Below, one piece after another: positions 8,208 to 15,506 of a stretch of DNA of 49,393 nt; position 1 is the first letter of the stretch; each line of letters opens with the position of its first letter. The position numbers and the translations under genes are program-made. The notes beneath the pieces are model-generated. The model ran no database searches. It worked only from the letters and a program-made list of their open reading frames with translations, and had not been told where the DNA came from. Source of the stretch: an uncultured Anaerofilum sp. (GTDB lineage Bacteria; Bacillota; Clostridia; Oscillospirales; Ruminococcaceae); the NCBI GenBank assembly GCA_944385945.1, contig CALWZD010000017.1:1-49393 (forward strand), read 5' to 3'.

Positions 8208-8699
8208 ATGGAATATTCGATCGTATATACAAGCCCCACCGGAAACACCAAACAACTCGCAGATGAGATCCGGCAGACCCTGCCGGCTGCACAATGCTGT
8301 TATTTTGGCAGCCCAGACCCACAAGCGATGCAAGCCGAACTGGTATTCGTTGGATTTTGGACAGACAAAGGTAGCTGTGACCCCAAAACTGCCGAATTTT
8401 TGCAGCAACTGAAAGGAAAAAAGGTCTTTTTGTTCGGCACTGCCGGTTTTGGAATGGAGCAATCCTATTTCGACCGCATTTTGGGCAACGTCAAGCAGAA
8501 TCTTTCGCCAGACAATCAACTGATGGGAACATATATGTGTCAGGGAAAGATGCCGATGGCAGTGCGCAAACGGTACGAGTCCATGCAAGACCTGCCCAAT
8601 CGGGAAATGCTGATCGAAAACTTTGACCGTGCGCTTTCCCACCCGAACCAAGAGGATCTCACAAAGATGCGTCAAGCGGTTGAAAAACTATATCAGTAA
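8208..8699 (+). CDS. Flavodoxin-family protein (BilS-like)
   Basis: A 163-aa protein; ATG 8208 is chosen because GAAAGGAAG lies just upstream and the promoter start is near 8179. The N-terminal YTSPTGNTKQLA is the FMN phosphate-binding loop of flavodoxins. GFWTDKGSCDP and KVFLFGTAGFG fit the later FMN-contact strands. The sequence resembles the short flavodoxin called BilS that is linked to gut bilirubin reductase, but the partner reductase is not in the window, so only the flavodoxin fold is firm. It is monocistronic and faces the folate transporter gene across a shared terminator. Confidence 0.78.
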   Translation: MEYSIVYTSPTGNTKQLADEIRQTLPAAQCCYFGSPDPQAMQAELVFVGFWTDKGSCDPKTAEFLQQLKGKKVFLFGTAGFGMEQSYFDRILGNVKQNLSPDNQLMGTYMCQGKMPMAVRKRYESMQDLPNREMLIENFDRALSHPNQEDLTKMRQAVEKLYQ

Positions 8700-8706
8700 A
8701 AAATAA

Positions 8707-8741
8707 GACCCCGAAAGCGATCTGCTTGCGGGGCCATTTTT
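8707..8741. terminator. Bidirectional terminator between converging genes
   Basis: GACCCCGAAAGC and GCTTGCGGGGCC pair around GATCT with a single mismatch region, followed by ATTTTT on the plus strand. It lies exactly between the stops of the flavodoxin and folate-transporter genes. Confidence 0.75.
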
Positions 8742-9300
8742 AGCGATGGATGAAGATACGGTTTGCCAGTTTGTCTACAAGTTTCGCACAGGCAAACAAG
8801 AGCAATGCTTCAGGCAAAAGCAACAGCAGATTTTTTCCAACCGAAACGAAAAAGCTTGCCGCTGTATATGCTTTGCCGAAGTAGATGAATTTCCAGACGT
8901 TGTTCAGGCAGATGTTCAGCAGCAGGCTGATGGTCAGGCGTGCAGCCAGACAGCGCAGGAATGCCGGCTTTTTTTCGAACAAAAAGATACCCCACACCAT
9001 GCCGGCTAAAATCGCTGTAACGGTAAAACCGGGAAAATAACCGCCTCCGCCCGGATTGACCAGCCAGCCCAAAATATCGCAGGCTGCACCGGCTGTCATA
9101 GCAGGAACAGGCCCGAACAGCATACCGATCATGGCATTGGCGAGAAATCCGACACCGATGCGCAGGTCGGGGGTAAGCTGGATACGCAGATTCAGCAGAT
9201 CAAGCGTCACATTCAGCGCAACGAACATTGCGGTCACGGCAAGGGTGCGGCTGTTTTTCAGCCCCTGAGCCGAACGTGCGAAACGAGTTTCTTTCAACAT
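8740..9300 (-). CDS. folT: Folate-family ECF transporter S component
   Basis: A 186-aa membrane protein; ATG 9300 has GGGAGG 8 bases upstream. It begins with a basic segment, then RTLAVTAMFVALNVTLDLL and LRIGVGFLANAMIGMLFGPVPAMTAG, the typical start of FolT-type substrate-binding components of energy-coupling factor importers. About five to six membrane helices are visible. S components bind the vitamin and dock with a shared ATPase/EcfT module encoded elsewhere. The tetrahydrofolate riboswitch directly upstream supports folate as the substrate. Confidence 0.92.
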   Translation of the reverse strand: MLKETRFARSAQGLKNSRTLAVTAMFVALNVTLDLLNLRIQLTPDLRIGVGFLANAMIGMLFGPVPAMTAGAACDILGWLVNPGGGGYFPGFTVTAILAGMVWGIFLFEKKPAFLRCLAARLTISLLLNICLNNVWKFIYFGKAYTAASFFVSVGKNLLLLLPEALLLFACAKLVDKLANRIFIHR

Positions 9301-9374
9301 AAAAAATACCTCCCTTTTTGCATCTGTTGCTGCAAGTACAGGAAGGCATGAAAAATCCGATTCACTGTATAGGC

Positions 9375-9477
9375 AGCAGCGGGATGCGGCAGATATACCG
9401 CAAGGGAAACTCCCTTTTCGTCCATCGGACAAACTCCCCGTTCCGACAGCACTTGACGCATATCTGCCTACTCTGCT
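9375..9477 (-). promoter_or_regulatory. Tetrahydrofolate (THF) riboswitch
   Basis: Reading the minus strand: AGCAGAGTAG opens the P1 stem, followed by GCAGATAT (P2), GCGTCAAGTG, GTCGGAAC/GTCCGA (P3), ACGAA, a GGGA/TCCC hairpin, GCGGT, ATATCTGC (P2 partner), CGCATCCCGCTGCT closing P1. These are the conserved words of the class I THF aptamer in the right order. Downstream, CCTTCC (9341-9346) could pair with the ribosome site GGGAGG (9309-9314) around a TTGCA/TGCAA hairpin, so control is probably at translation; no terminator is seen. Confidence 0.92.
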
Positions 9478-9488
9478 TATTTTTCATC

Positions 9489-9517
9489 ATTATAAAGGAT
9501 TGCAAAGCGGTTTTCAA
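9489..9517 (-). promoter_or_regulatory. Promoter of the riboswitch-folT transcript
   Basis: Minus strand TTGAAA (9512-9517), 17 bases, perfect TATAAT (9489-9494), placing the start just before the aptamer. The -35 overlaps the stop end of the upstream YcxB-like gene. Confidence 0.8.
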
Positions 9518-10626
9518 GTAACATCCGCTTTCTTTTTTTGTATTTTCAGGTTCAGCCAATCGGCAAAGCGTACCATTTCCTGCGAATCGGCAAAATATTC
9601 GACGGGAATAAACGAAGCGATGCGGTTTCGGCTGACGACCAAAATACCGCTATCTCCTACCGTTGCATAGGAAAGTGTGTGCCACGGAAAATAGGAACGG
9701 TATAGCTGATTCTGGCGGAAAAAACCCTGCTGCGCGATGACCGTTTCCCCCGACAGCACCTGCAATACCCACGGATGCTTGCGGGCGATGCGGTCGGCTC
9801 TGCGCACAGCGACACACGGCAGCAAAGAGAGCGCAGTGACGACGCACAACAAAGTAAGCAAAATGCTCAATGCCAATGTGCCATCCAGCAACAAGTTTAT
9901 AAGCAACACCACTGCAAGCACGAGCAATGCCCTTATGCCGACCGGACGCTGCTGCAAGACCAAAAGTCTGCTTGCAGCACAAAAATGCGAACGATGCAGG
10001 TCGATTTCGGCTTGCCATAAACGCTCCTGTGAAAACATCATCGGGGCAGGCTCGCTCACCATTTCCAGCCGAAGTTTCATTCGGTCGTTTAAAAGCTCCA
10101 ATAAGGCTTCCTGCACATCTTCGTCGACTTCACGGGTACTGACAGAAACAGCATCCCCTGAACGCAGTAGGACAGCGATGCTGTGCCGAAGCCACAATAC
10201 TTTGTCGATCATCGTGTACGGCATGGCACAGAGGAGATTTTTTTGCTCGTCATAGATACAAAACCGCCACTGCGAAAACACTACGGTGTCTTGACCCAAA
10301 TAGCTGGCGTTGTGATACGCTTTTTTAAAGGTGAGCAGCGAAAGTGCGGTAGGGGTACAGCACAGAAACATAGCGAACAGAGCAAAAAAAGTGGGGGGAA
10401 GATAGCCCCGTTCCATCATAAAAAGGGGATAAGTCTGAACCACTTTGCCAAACGGCACGCCGACCTCCAGCCCCATTCCCCACAGCTGAAAAAAGGGGAT
10501 CAATAGCCACAGCCACAAACAGAGCTGGATGCAAAGGCTGAGTGTGAAACGCAGACGATTTGCCCGCAAAACACCGCATCGAAATTCCCGAAAATCACGT
10601 TTTGAAAGTTTAACCTTAAAATCCAC
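9514..10626 (-). CDS. Membrane protein with two tandem YcxB-like units
   Basis: A roughly 370-aa protein. I place the start at GTG 10626 (then DFKVKLSKRDF), where AAGGGG lies 9 bases upstream and the sequence matches how YcxB-like proteins begin; ATG 10647 is an in-frame alternative with a poor ribosome site. Two units are visible, each a pair of membrane helices followed by a beta-rich PH-like module: VVFSQWRFCIYDEQKNLL...VLLRSGDAVSV and VLSGETVIAQQGFFRQ...ILVVSRNRIASFIPVEYF. The function of YcxB-like proteins is unknown. It is transcribed towards folT, but folT has its own promoter. Confidence 0.72.
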   Translation of the reverse strand: MDFKVKLSKRDFREFRCGVLRANRLRFTLSLCIQLCLWLWLLIPFFQLWGMGLEVGVPFGKVVQTYPLFMMERGYLPPTFFALFAMFLCCTPTALSLLTFKKAYHNASYLGQDTVVFSQWRFCIYDEQKNLLCAMPYTMIDKVLWLRHSIAVLLRSGDAVSVSTREVDEDVQEALLELLNDRMKLRLEMVSEPAPMMFSQERLWQAEIDLHRSHFCAASRLLVLQQRPVGIRALLVLAVVLLINLLLDGTLALSILLTLLCVVTALSLLPCVAVRRADRIARKHPWVLQVLSGETVIAQQGFFRQNQLYRSYFPWHTLSYATVGDSGILVVSRNRIASFIPVEYFADSQEMVRFADWLNLKIQKKKADVT

Positions 10627-10790
10627 CTCAACAAACCCCTTATTCATTCGATTGATGTCATTGTAACATAATTTTTTGCAAAAAACTACTCTTTTGTGGC
10701 TGTTTGCGATATACTACTGATAAGGGTACTGACGTTACACAAAAAATATGCAGTCAGACCGAAAAAGGACAAAAGAAAGGAGGCATAGAT

Positions 10791-11063
10791 ATGCCTTTTG
10801 TTACCCATCCCAACAAGATCGAGTACGAGCAGGAGGGCAAAATTCTGGCAGAGATCACCTTTCCTGCACTGGACGAAACCACAGTGAATATCGACCATAC
10901 TTTTGTAGATGATGCACTGCGTGGACAAGGTGTGGCAGGACGTCTGATGGAACTGACCGTAGAGGAATTGGAGAAAACCGGAAGAAAAGCGGTCGCCACT
11001 TGCAGTTACGCAAAAAAATGGATGGAAAAAAATCCCGAGCAGGCACAGAAAGTAAAAAGATAA
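10791..11063 (+). CDS. Small GNAT-like N-acetyltransferase (YjdJ/Acetyltransf_CG type)
   Basis: A 90-aa protein; ATG 10791 follows AAAGGAGG with ideal spacing. It shows the shortened GNAT core: NKIEYEQEGKILAEITFP, NIDHTFVDDALRGQGVAGRLM (the acetyl-CoA pyrophosphate loop RGQGVAG) and a C-terminal CSYAKKWMEKNPE with the conserved Cys. This family (PF14542 from memory) makes minimal acetyltransferases of unknown substrate. It stands alone and is followed by a strong terminator. Confidence 0.88.
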   Translation: MPFVTHPNKIEYEQEGKILAEITFPALDETTVNIDHTFVDDALRGQGVAGRLMELTVEELEKTGRKAVATCSYAKKWMEKNPEQAQKVKR

Positions 11064-11073
11064 TGGAACGAAA

Positions 11074-11118
11074 ACAGCCCTTCACGGCAGATTTTACAAA
11101 ATCTCCGTGAAGGGCTGT
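11074..11118 (+). terminator. Terminator of the small acetyltransferase gene
   Basis: ACAGCCCTTCACGG and CCGTGAAGGGCTGT enclose a further AGATTTT/AAAATCT stem, giving a very long perfect hairpin. There is no U-run directly after it on the plus strand, so it may depend on the next hairpin or act on the opposite strand. Confidence 0.65.
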
Positions 11119-11130
11119 AACCACAAAAGA

Positions 11131-11160
11131 AAAACTCCTCTGCACTTGCAGAGGAGTTTT
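11131..11160 (-). terminator. Terminator of the tRNA operon
   Basis: AAAACTCCTCTGCA, a CT loop and TGCAGAGGAGTTTT, followed on the minus strand by TCTTTTG. It lies directly behind the 3' end of tRNA-Asn. Confidence 0.85.
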
Positions 11161-11161
11161 A

Positions 11162-11237
11162 TGGCGCCTCTTGTTGGGCTCGAACCAACGACCTACGGAT
11201 TAACAGTCCGGCGCTCTACCGACTGAGCTAAAGAGGC
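11162..11237 (-). tRNA. tRNA-Asn (GTT)
   Basis: The minus strand gives GCCTCTT acceptor, TAGCTCAGTCGGTAGAGC D arm, CCGGACTGTTAATCCG anticodon arm (anticodon GTT), GTTCGAAC in the T arm and AAGAGGC-G-CCA. The CCA end is encoded. All stems close. Confidence 0.96.
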
Positions 11238-11242
11238 AAACA

Positions 11243-11317
11243 TGGTGACCCGTAGGAGAATCGAACTCCTGTTTACGGCGTGAGAGGCCGTCGTCTTGAC
11301 CGCTTGACCAACGGGCC
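11243..11317 (-). tRNA. tRNA-Glu (CTC)
   Basis: The minus strand starts GGCCCGT, has GTCAAGCGGTCAAGAC, an anticodon loop CTCTCAC giving anticodon CTC, GTTCGATTC in the T arm, and ACGGGTC-A-CCA. The acceptor has one G-U pair. It is the first tRNA of a two-gene transcript; the more common TTC glutamate isoacceptor must be elsewhere. Confidence 0.94.
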
Positions 11318-11334
11318 ATGTTTGATGCTTGTCT

Positions 11335-11363
11335 ATTATATCGCAGAAAATGATGTTTGTCAA
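11335..11363 (-). promoter_or_regulatory. Strong promoter of the tRNA-Glu/tRNA-Asn operon
   Basis: Consensus on both boxes: TTGACA (11358-11363), 17 bases, TATAAT (11335-11340), minus strand, 18 bases before tRNA-Glu. Confidence 0.92.
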
Positions 11364-11553
11364 CAACTTTTTCAAAATTTTTTTATCTTTTTGCGGTTTT
11401 CTTAAAAACAAACGCCATAGCGATGGAAATTTACAAAAAGATGCTCAGCGAGAATCCCTGTAAAGAAATATGCATATGCATAATATAGAGCGGGCAGGAT
11501 AGATAGGGAAAAAGCAATTTGCATAATTGTGTAAAAAATTTGTATTTTAGGGA

Positions 11554-11582
11554 TTGAAAGTGATTCGTAAACTGTGTATAAT
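11554..11582 (+). promoter_or_regulatory. Promoter of the hexapeptide-repeat protein/glmM operon
   Basis: TTGAAA at 11554-11559, 17 bases, TATAAT at 11577-11582; the coding start follows at 11615. Confidence 0.85.
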
Positions 11583-11614
11583 GAGAGAAATTGCATAAAA
11601 TGGGAGGGCTTTGT

Positions 11615-12280
11615 ATGCACCAATGCACCACAGCGCAGCTTTTTGATTTGAATCACACTGCCGCAAGATCGCTTTTGCAGCAGTTCGAATATCCTTGGCA
11701 GGCACTCGATGGGATCTCGGCTTTTATTTTGCAACTCGGCGAGCAGCTTTCCCCACAGGAATATGACCACCCCGCCCCCGATGTATGGATCGCAAAATCG
11801 GCAACAGTGGCACCGACCGCAAGCATCAGCGGCCCTTGTATCATTCAGCCGAACGCTGAAGTTCGCCATTGTGCATTCATTCGTGGAAGTGCTTTGGTGG
11901 GCGAAGGTGCAGTGGTGGGAAATTCCACCGAACTGAAAAACTGCATCTTGTTCGACGGTGCGCAGGTGCCTCATTTCAACTATGTCGGCGATTCCATTTT
12001 GGGGTATAAGGCTCACATGGGGGCAGGTGCGGTCACTTCGAACCTGAAAAGCGACAAGACCCCCGTCACCATCCGCTATCAGGGCGAAACCTTGCAGACC
12101 GGCCGCAAAAAATTCGGTGCAATGGTGGGTGACGAATGCGAAGTAGGCTGCAACAGTGTGCTTTGCCCGGGTACGGTACTGGGCAAACACAGCCAAATTT
12201 ACCCCACAAGCTGTGTGCGTGGCGTGGTAGAGGAAAACCATATTTATAAATCGGCACAACAGATCGTAGAGCGCATTTAA
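11615..12280 (+). CDS. Left-handed beta-helix (hexapeptide-repeat) protein, GlmU-like
   Basis: A 221-aa protein starting at ATG 11615, six bases behind GGGAGGG; the upstream ATG at 11591 lies too close to the promoter. After an N-terminal helical segment it shows hexapeptide repeats (VWIAKSATVAPTASISGPC, VRHCAFIRGSALVGEGAVVG) ending with GYKAHMGAGAVTSNLKSD and CEVGCNSVLCPGTVLG, as in the acetyltransferase half of GlmU. The nucleotidyltransferase half is absent. Its position 20 bases ahead of glmM suggests a role in amino-sugar nucleotide or cell-wall precursor synthesis, but its exact reaction is not shown. Confidence 0.82.
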   Translation: MHQCTTAQLFDLNHTAARSLLQQFEYPWQALDGISAFILQLGEQLSPQEYDHPAPDVWIAKSATVAPTASISGPCIIQPNAEVRHCAFIRGSALVGEGAVVGNSTELKNCILFDGAQVPHFNYVGDSILGYKAHMGAGAVTSNLKSDKTPVTIRYQGETLQTGRKKFGAMVGDECEVGCNSVLCPGTVLGKHSQIYPTSCVRGVVEENHIYKSAQQIVERI

Positions 12281-12300
12281 TGACTGGGAGGATATGAGAG

Positions 12301-13647
12301 ATGGCACGATTGTTTGGCACCGATGGGGTGCGTGGTGTAGTAGGGCAGGAGATCACCTGCGAATTGGCGATGGAACTGGGCAAAGCGGCAGCACAGGTGC
12401 TGGCGGATGGCTGCACCCATACACCGCTGGTGGTTTTGGGCAAGGATACCCGTATTTCGGGCGAGATGTTGGGGGCAGCATTTTCGGCAGGTCTGTGTGC
12501 AGCAGGTGCGAATGTGCTGGATCTGGGCGTGATCTCTACGCCGGCAGTTGCTTGTTTGATTAAAAAGTATAACGCCGACGCCGGTGTAATGATTTCGGCT
12601 TCTCACAACCCGTGGCAGTTCAACGGCATCAAATTGTTCAATAAAAACGGCTTCAAGCTGCCCGACGAACTGGAAGACAAAATCGAAGAATTGGTACGCA
12701 ACGGCTCGAGCAAAGAAATCCAATCTGGCATGACCGGCACCATCTCCCACAGCGCAACAGCGGTGCAGGATTATGTGTACTACCTGCGCACTACCGCCGA
12801 ATGCTCGCTCGATGGTATGAAAATCGCAGTGGACTGCGCAAACGGTTCGGCTTCGGTCAGTGCGGCACAGCTTTTGGAGGCACTTGGCGCACAGCCGGTA
12901 TTTTTTGGCTGTCAGCCCAACGGAACCAACATCAATTTGAACTGCGGCTCTACCCATATGGAAAGTCTGAAAGAGTATGTCCGTTCCCACGACGACATCG
13001 TGGCAGGTGTTGCCTTTGACGGCGATGCCGACCGCTGTCTGTTCGTGGACGAAAAGGGCGAAGAAGTGGACGGCGATTTCATCATGGCGATCTGCGGTCT
13101 GCACCTGATGCAGAAAAACGAACTGAACGGCAATACCATCGTGGGTACCGTGATGACCAATTTGGGCTTTGTGCAGTTCTGCGACAAAAACGGTATCCGC
13201 TTTGAGGCAACCAAGGTGGGCGACCGCTATGTGCTGGAAAAAATGGAACAGGAAGGCTATGTACTGGGCGGTGAGCAATCCGGTCATATCATTTTCCGCC
13301 GTTATGCGACCACCGGTGACGGTCAGCTTACCGCTGTGCAGTTGCTATGTATGATGAAACAGCAGGGGAAACCACTGTCCGAAATGGCATCGGTGATGAA
13401 AAAGATGCCGCAGGTGATGGTGAATGTGCAGGTATCTGCCGAGGGCAAGTTGCGCTTTTACAACGACCAGACCATCGCCGAGGAAATCGAAGCAGCCAAA
13501 GCACAGTTGGGCAGCCGTGGACGGGTTTTGGTACGTCTGTCCGGTACCGAACCCCTGATTCGTGTCATGGCAGAGGGCGAAGACCTGCAAGAGATCGACG
13601 CACTCACCAAAAAAATCGCAAAATGTATTGCGACTCAACTTGTATAA
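12301..13647 (+). CDS. glmM: Phosphoglucosamine mutase GlmM
   Basis: A 448-aa enzyme that converts glucosamine 6-phosphate to glucosamine 1-phosphate for UDP-GlcNAc synthesis. FGTDGVRG at 5-12 and the active-site loop ISASHNP with phosphoserine S101 are intact, as are the metal-binding DGDADR and the phosphate-binding RLSGTEPLIRVMAEG near the C-terminus. The length is standard. GGGAGG precedes the ATG and it is co-transcribed with the hexapeptide-repeat gene 20 bases upstream. Confidence 0.97.
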   Translation: MARLFGTDGVRGVVGQEITCELAMELGKAAAQVLADGCTHTPLVVLGKDTRISGEMLGAAFSAGLCAAGANVLDLGVISTPAVACLIKKYNADAGVMISASHNPWQFNGIKLFNKNGFKLPDELEDKIEELVRNGSSKEIQSGMTGTISHSATAVQDYVYYLRTTAECSLDGMKIAVDCANGSASVSAAQLLEALGAQPVFFGCQPNGTNINLNCGSTHMESLKEYVRSHDDIVAGVAFDGDADRCLFVDEKGEEVDGDFIMAICGLHLMQKNELNGNTIVGTVMTNLGFVQFCDKNGIRFEATKVGDRYVLEKMEQEGYVLGGEQSGHIIFRRYATTGDGQLTAVQLLCMMKQQGKPLSEMASVMKKMPQVMVNVQVSAEGKLRFYNDQTIAEEIEAAKAQLGSRGRVLVRLSGTEPLIRVMAEGEDLQEIDALTKKIAKCIATQLV

Positions 13648-13660
13648 ACCTTGCTGTGTG

Positions 13661-13689
13661 TTGACAGTACCCCATCGGTATGCTATGCT
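13661..13689 (+). promoter_or_regulatory. Promoter of the 53-aa membrane protein gene
   Basis: Perfect TTGACA at 13661-13666, 17 bases, TATGCT at 13684-13689, 27 bases before the ATG at 13716. Confidence 0.75.
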
Positions 13690-13715
13690 GAGAAAAAACG
13701 AAGGGGTGTTGGAGT

Positions 13716-13877
13716 ATGAATTTGATTGCAGGTTTGCTTTCGATTGTGTTTGGGATTCTTTTATCTTTGCTTTCGCTTGCAATCGTTGCGGTGGTGGCGT
13801 ATTTCGTCATTAAAAAAGCGGTAAAGACGCCCTGCGTGAACACGAGCAGCAAAAAGGACTTTACGATAAGTAAATGA
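13716..13877 (+). CDS. Small single-pass membrane protein, 53 aa
   Basis: The frame encodes MNLIAGLLSIVFGILL, then SLLSLAIVAVVAYFVIKKAV and a polar tail ending DFTISK. One long hydrophobic helix (about residues 4-33) is followed by a basic stretch, so the tail should face the cytoplasm. AAGGGG lies nine bases before the ATG, a near-consensus promoter drives it and a strong terminator follows, so it looks like a complete tiny gene rather than chance. I do not recognise a family. Confidence 0.7.
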   Translation: MNLIAGLLSIVFGILLSLLSLAIVAVVAYFVIKKAVKTPCVNTSSKKDFTISK

Positions 13878-13884
13878 TAAAAAT

Positions 13885-13929
13885 AGCAGTGGTCTTTCGT
13901 CGAACAAAGCGAAAGGTCACTGCTTTTTT
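13885..13929 (+). terminator. Terminator of the small membrane protein gene
   Basis: AGCAGTGGTCTTTCG and CGAAAGGTCACTGCT (one mismatch-type pair) with loop TCGAACAAAG, followed by TTTTTT. Confidence 0.88.
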
Positions 13930-13980
13930 GCGCAAAAACAGAAAAAGGTTGCCTAAAAACAACGGTAGAGGAGAAATTGG

Positions 13981-15456
13981 ATGATACAAAAAGGAACACA
14001 GGGAATATTGACTGCCTTTGGGGCGGTGTTCTGCGGATTGTTTGCTTTTTTGACAGTGGATGTCATTGTGAATAACCGTGTGCCGTACTACGAATATTCA
14101 CCGCTGCTTTTGCTTTTATTTGGGGCTTTTATAACGGCAGTCTTGGCGGGGGGTCGATTTGTCTGGGATAAGTTGGACTTTTCAAGGCTTGCAAAGCATG
14201 AAAGGATCGTACTGGCGATATGGCTGGGACTGTATCTCGTGTTGCAGCTGGTCGTTGGATTGACGCTTCAGGTAGAGGCAACCCAAACATGGGATTTTGG
14301 TATCGTGTTCGATGCAGCCTATCGGCAGGCGTATTTTGGGGAAACCGCCGGAGAATATTTTCAAAGCTTTCCCAACAATGCGCCGTTATACTTGGTGCTG
14401 ACCGCATTGTTCCGTCTGTTTCGTTTGTTTGGGGTAGAAAATGTAATGCCCCTTGCCGTGGCGATCAATGCAGTGTGCGTCAACTTGTCACTGCTGGGAA
14501 TGTATCTGTGCGCCCGCAAAGTGGCAGGCAGAAAAGCAGCGGGCTTTGTGTTGCTGTGCGGTTGTTGTTTCCCGATATTTCTGCTGTATGTCCCCATCGT
14601 CTACACTGATACGCTCACGATGCCGTTTCCTGTCTGGAGTTTGTACCTGTATCTCTCGATTCGCTCGCAGCCGTTCAACCGCAGTACTTTGGCAAAAGCG
14701 GTCGGCATCGGGGTGCTGTGTGCAGTAGGAGGATGGGTCAAAATCACGGTGCTGATTGTGGGCATCGCCATTTTACTGGACATGGTGCTTGGCACAGATG
14801 TCCGTGACCGACTGAAAAAAGCTGGTTGTATGCTGGCAGCGTTGTTCGTGGTCTATGCAGCTGCCACAGTTTACACAAAGACGTCGCAAGCATTGCCTGA
14901 AGAAAATCGTGATATGCAGTATCCATACACCCACTGGATCATGATGGGCTTGCAAGGCGATGGCGGATACAACGACGACGACTACAAATATACGCAGCAG
15001 GGGGAAACCTATGCCGAGCGGGCAGAATTGACCCGAAGCGAAATTTTTCGGCGTCTTTTCGAAATGGGTGTAGGAGGATTTTTAAGCCACTGTGCCGACA
15101 AGCTCAGCTTTATTTTTGGGGATGGTCTGTACTATGCCCCAATCAAGCTGGATATACGTCCGGTACATATGGGCAATCCGTTACAGGAATATTGTATTCA
15201 GGGAATGCCGCATCTGGGCAGAACGGGGTATGCAGCAATGGGAATGCAGATCGCATTACTGGTTGCCATCACATTGTCGGCTGCCAAAGCAGTATGGAAA
15301 AAGGAAAACAGCCTGATCGTCGTACGATTGGCAGTGTTTGGTGTCGCACTGTTTTTGCTGCTGTGGGAAGCTCGCAGCCGTTATTTGGTGAACTATCTGC
15401 CCTTGCTGCTGCTCGCAGGGCTGGTATGGCAGCCGACCGAGAAAAAAGCAAGATGA
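13981..15456 (+). CDS. GT39/PMT-like polytopic membrane glycosyltransferase
   Basis: A 491-aa protein with GAGGAG seven bases before ATG 13981. Roughly ten to twelve membrane helices alternate with short loops. The first large extracellular loop contains QTWDFGIVFDAAYRQAYF and FPNNAPLYLVLTALFRLF, matching the position of the catalytic acidic loop in GT-C enzymes that use lipid-linked sugars. Later, an extracellular HWIMMGLQGDGGYNDDDY segment resembles the loop of dolichyl-phosphate-mannose-type transferases. It probably adds sugars to surface polymers or proteins. Acceptor and donor are unknown, and no other glycan genes adjoin it. Confidence 0.75.
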   Translation: MIQKGTQGILTAFGAVFCGLFAFLTVDVIVNNRVPYYEYSPLLLLLFGAFITAVLAGGRFVWDKLDFSRLAKHERIVLAIWLGLYLVLQLVVGLTLQVEATQTWDFGIVFDAAYRQAYFGETAGEYFQSFPNNAPLYLVLTALFRLFRLFGVENVMPLAVAINAVCVNLSLLGMYLCARKVAGRKAAGFVLLCGCCFPIFLLYVPIVYTDTLTMPFPVWSLYLYLSIRSQPFNRSTLAKAVGIGVLCAVGGWVKITVLIVGIAILLDMVLGTDVRDRLKKAGCMLAALFVVYAAATVYTKTSQALPEENRDMQYPYTHWIMMGLQGDGGYNDDDYKYTQQGETYAERAELTRSEIFRRLFEMGVGGFLSHCADKLSFIFGDGLYYAPIKLDIRPVHMGNPLQEYCIQGMPHLGRTGYAAMGMQIALLVAITLSAAKAVWKKENSLIVVRLAVFGVALFLLLWEARSRYLVNYLPLLLLAGLVWQPTEKKAR

Positions 15457-15457
15457 T

Positions 15458-15495
15458 AAAAACGGACAACGTCACACAATGGCGTTGTCCGTTTT
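15458..15495. terminator. Bidirectional terminator
   Basis: AAAACGGACAACG and CGTTGTCCGTTTT pair perfectly around an 11-base loop, between converging genes, with A and T tails for both strands. Confidence 0.88.
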
Positions 15496-15506
15496 CTCGT
15501 AAAAAA

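Noticed and set aside
11402-12307. Minus-strand open frame of 301 codons opposite the hexapeptide-repeat gene
   Set aside because: It is the antisense of a clear coding region with promoter, ribosome site and known repeats; its own sequence matches nothing and its start is unsupported.
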